Below are positions 9,301-9,309 of a DNA stretch of 9,309 nucleotides, in pieces. The notes below the pieces were generated by a model. The model saw nothing but the letters and a program-made list of their open reading frames with translations. It was not told the DNA's origin and searched no databases. The stretch's first letter is position 1, and each line of letters opens with the position of its first letter. The DNA is from DAOTZU01 sp034433995 (GTDB lineage: Bacteria > Chloroflexota > Anaerolineae > UBA1429), in assembly GCA_034433995.1 (NCBI GenBank), contig DAOTZU010000010.1:1-9309 (forward strand), in the 5' to 3' direction. The position numbers and the translations under genes are program-made.

Positions 9301-9309
9301 CTCTGCCGC
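3378..9309 (-). CDS. Giant two-module DUF2298 / Chlor_Arch_YYY protein (5' end beyond window)
   Basis: The frame is open to the right edge. The ATG at 9209 is internal: 33 further residues upstream (…IDYICLSSNRLYASIP…) run smoothly into RYPMTTRYY, so the real start lies outside. Numbering here takes Met 9209 as residue 1. Residues up to about 57 (YYQALFSGELGY, FTVYDHPKVLLFKK) look like the soluble tail of an upstream GT39-like module. A spacer (about 60-120) leads to YYY copy A (about 121-955), an acidic, proline-rich linker (about 956-1040, with PEGEAPKPEG), and copy B (about 1041-1940). Two YYY copies plus an extra N-terminal region match the second class described for TIGR03662, but the protein ends right after copy B without the TPR repeats reported there. 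Copy B carries a repeat-derived insert of about 107 residues (1251-1357). The stop is TGA, coupled to the copy C gene. It is a membrane protein with more than 25 predicted spans; function is unknown, and envelope glycan assembly is inference. Confidence 0.9.
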   Translation of the reverse strand, partial: RQRFYSCLEQIDYICLSSNRLYASIPRLPSRYPMTTRYYQALFSGELGYDLVKTFTSRPRLFGIEINDDGADESFTVYDHPKVLLFKKRDDFSMEQVRALFEGYDLERIVRIRPLQVTQAPNNLMLTEDEAIRQRQGGTWSEIFDRSSLANRLPTLSWLLLLEVVGWVAFPLGFVAFRRLRDRGYALAKALGLLLLAYLPWLAASLKLAPYTRATIVVALAGLVAASAVVAWSQRRALAAYVRARWRLLVANEALFLLFFLAFWLIRWGNPDLWHPVTGGEKPRDLAYLNAIIKSTYFPPYDPWFAGGYINYYYWGFVVVATFIKLSGIVPTVAYNLAIPTWFALTAMGACCVTFNLIPAGEDEDGWWPRALRFGLVGALLVAVVGNLGEVKLLLGGLQELGKNVALPSAIPGLAKLAQTLAGLGALLFKGQRLPFRSEWWYWNASRIMQHGEINEFPFFTFLYADLHAHLTAMPFALLALGVVTSLVARPVEALARLARDEGARAPVAAPRGLGQRILARWRAFDWALVWQLTLLGLVLGELWCNNTWDFPTYTGIALVALAIAAYEEYRRVDQHSLTQLALRAGYVLILTLLLFRPYHAHFGSAYSSIEPWKGERTDIGSYLIIHGTFLFILVSYLLSQVMAREMRNGLARAARLFLGHNGRRRRAWHLYALLVRCQSAGYELGWAGLIFLGAVCLALVMVKAWVLLLGLPILVLAGALTLYRHASPERRLQTLWVAVGMALTLAVEYIVLKGDIGRMNTVFKFYLQVWILWGIVSAVALAHLWPRRLAWPKTPRQLWQTALTLLLIGVSLYPIYATYGKVRDRWDPSLPGGLDGAHYMTTARYHDNNRELVLEHDRQAILWLQDHIQGSPVIAEANTPLYRWGSRISVYTGLPTIIGWDWHQKQQRAAVSGIVVDWRLQDLRDLYNTQDWAVARKIIDRYHVSYIYVGELEQAYYDPKGLAKFEAMVGSALEVVYRQGPVTIYRVLGAEGQEVGAWRRPAPTEGEHETAQSSQHGLFAWIARHWLAGPVRAEGPDKPEGEAPKPEGKTLLLDVPVEQLPVLNGRGWNPLARASTWGAILCWWLVVELVGLAAWPLVAKALPMADGGYALAKGLGLLLVGYLVWIGASLRLVANSPPMAWAALALVGACSFFLYGRRRPEMWSTWRRWRRLVLIEEGLFSLAFLAFVGLRLLNPDLWQPWFGGEKMMEIAILNALNKSAYMPPYDPYFAGGYLNYYYYGQFLATILIKLSGVHPEVGFNLAVPTFFALTVVHAFAVGRHLGVSGLGRGVRASTPSPLWGEGRGEGCAHAAISPHPIPLPTGERGKRLARAGAREILCPLPTGERGRCTTAAGAQEMLRLTLTGERGGKLSRGFCAHHGPPPTEERERIGLLAGLGAAAAVALLGNLTGALQVLEQLARAGGATFPDYRVSWADLSRVFTGLGRLLAGQATWPGFDYWYRATRVIPYTINEFPFFSFLFADLHPHMIGIPFTILAAALGWAMLGTEGEGLPRQALRWLLLALAVGALGAINTWDLPTYLVLAGGALAYRGCRGGRRGLSEAAVSFSLLVLTALLLYAPFYAHYQAQYVGLAAVPPGERSPLAPFLAIWGLWLFLALSQIALWSQETWPLRRWGRLIARWRLERVRRWAWACHRWGYIAWGLGALLWVAALALAVGLIGQGAWALALTACPALMAGALLLGGRADQATFFRRLMVLLALGILAGCEIVYLKDFLAGSEWRRMNTVFKFGIQAWVLLGLALGSALPTLWPKIAPGRPWLRLPWRATFLLLAAAALVYPVLAIPARVNERFPDGEAPRWTLDGTAYMETARYHWPDEAHVIELRYEREAIRWLWENVRGTPVLAEAPLGFYREGGLRVSSYTGLPTLLGAHEAEQRPWAQVSPREQDAAELYTTTDWAAWGAIVRRHRVRYIYVGQLERIAYAGPGLDKFEALVQSGYLAQVFHNERVDIYAVKGETP
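3387..3393 (-). promoter_or_regulatory. Shine-Dalgarno of copy C gene inside the preceding gene
   Basis: AGGGGAG on the minus strand lies eight bases before the ATG at 3378-3376, within the last codons of the upstream gene. The upstream TGA (3380-3378) and this ATG share one base, giving TGATG. Together these indicate translational coupling or termination-reinitiation. Confidence 0.65.
5139..5459 (-). repeat. In-frame cluster of GC-rich palindromic repeats inside copy B
   Basis: There are five related cores: 5147-5169, 5207-5229, 5270-5291, 5333-5355 and 5401-5423. The first four lie head to tail, and their central tgt begins at 5157, 5217, 5280 and 5343, giving steps of 60, 63 and 63 bases. 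Units 3 and 4 share 25 identical bases (5267-5291 and 5330-5354); units 1 and 2 are more worn. The arms are CCCTCTCCCC and GGGGAGAGGG, perfect in units 4 and 5. The segments between units 2-3 and 3-4 are also similar (both contain GCGCACC), so the repeating unit is the whole 63 bases. As protein the array gives TGERG at residues 1289, 1310 and 1331 and a degenerate TEERE at 1351. It resembles dispersed small palindromic elements found in many bacterial genomes; whether it recurs in this genome cannot be seen here. Confidence 0.85.
5346..5423. repeat. Inverted pair formed by units 4 and 5
   Basis: The stretch 5346-5368 and the stretch 5388-5410 are inverted copies of each other at 20 of 23 positions, separated by 19 bases. 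The extended motif joins the core arm to a GGGTGAGGGG / CCCCTCACCC box. Unit 5 by itself is also a perfect palindrome: CCCTCTCCCC (5401-5410), loop aaa, GGGGAGAGGG (5414-5423). The region can therefore fold as two local hairpins or one longer stem. Confidence 0.75.
5438..5462 (-). other. Telomere-like G-rich stretch, potential G-quadruplex
   Basis: On the minus (coding) strand four G-runs of four, three, three and four bases are separated by loops of TTTC, TTTA and CGT. This meets the usual G3+ with loops of 1-7 rule. It marks the right edge of the repeat insert and is translated as part of the GVSGLGRGV region. Whether it folds is unknown. Confidence 0.5.
6090..6344 (-). other. Linker between YYY copies A and B
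   Basis: This is residues about 956-1040 of the giant protein. It is hydrophilic and rich in Pro, Glu, Gly and Lys, with a short internal near-repeat (KPEGEA, KPEGKT at about 1006-1018). It is followed by LLLDVPVEQLPVLNGRGWN, which leads into the first membrane segment of copy B. It probably acts as a flexible tether after the soluble tail of copy A. No domain is recognised in it. Confidence 0.6.
6345..8849 (-). other. YYY domain copy A
   Basis: This is residues about 121-955 of the giant protein, counted from Met 9209. Landmarks are NPDLW (237-241), GGEKP (246-250), NYYYWG (278-283), YNLAIPT (302-308), GNLGE (353-357), WWYWNASRIM (407-416), INEFPFFTF (421-429), DLHAH (433-437), NTWDFPTY (514-521), RMNTVFKF (726-733), and in the soluble tail LDGAHY (802-807), IAEAN (842-846), YTGLPTIIGWDWH (859-871) and YIYVGELE (914-921). 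The order and spacing match copies B and C, which supports internal duplication. The tail has WDWHQ where copy C has WGGHE. Confidence 0.85.
9038..9309 (-). other. Tail of an N-terminal, probably GT39-like, module
   Basis: The first visible part of the giant protein is hydrophilic. It reads IDYICLSSNRLY, RYPMTTRYY, LFSGELGY, DDGADESFTVYDHPKV, LLFKK. It has the same layout as the tails that close copies A, B and C: a strand like YIYVG, a short helix ending G-x-L-x-x-V, then a strand before the next module. From memory, this string type closes GT39-like units at the N-terminus of large YYY proteins; I could not check this by search. Confidence 0.6.

Overview
The window comes from a GC-rich genome and carries three consecutive genes, all on the minus strand, so transcription runs from the right edge to the left. 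The protein types point to a member of the Chloroflexota, probably Anaerolineae-like. They are multi-spanning membrane proteins of the DUF2298 / 'Chlor_Arch_YYY' family (PF10060, TIGR03662), whose known range is mainly Chloroflexi and some Archaea, next to a GT-C-type protein like TIGR03663 (Agl23-like). The taxonomic call is inference from family range; there is no marker gene here.

Layout in transcription order. (1) 9309-3378 is a giant gene, open at the right edge, with 1976 visible residues. It holds the soluble tail of an upstream module, a first complete YYY module (copy A), a charged proline-rich linker, and a second YYY module (copy B). (2) 3378-970 is an 802-residue gene with one YYY module (copy C). 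It overlaps the previous stop by one base (TGATG) and has its own Shine-Dalgarno sequence. (3) A 102-base gap contains a nested hairpin. (4) 867-1 is the first 289 residues of a TIGR03663/Agl23-like GT-C protein, cut by the left edge. No RNA gene, CRISPR array, transposase or phage gene was seen.

The most unusual element is at about 5139-5462, inside copy B. It is a cluster of palindromic repeats (CCCTCTCCCC-tgt-GGGGAGAGGG type) with periods of 60, 63 and 63 bases, followed by an oppositely oriented palindrome and a short telomere-like G-rich stretch. All of it is read in frame as an extra peptide of about 107 residues that contains a 21-residue tandem repeat (TGERG...). It replaces a short variable loop between two membrane segments and leaves the flanking conserved motifs intact.

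Working together: TIGR03662 and TIGR03663 proteins are known to co-occur and often to be neighbours, and their function is not established. The hydrophobic GT-C-like architecture with soluble tails suggests a membrane machine for lipid-linked sugar transfer or envelope glycopolymer synthesis. That role is inference. The long open frames on the opposite strand and in other frames are shadows of these high-GC genes.
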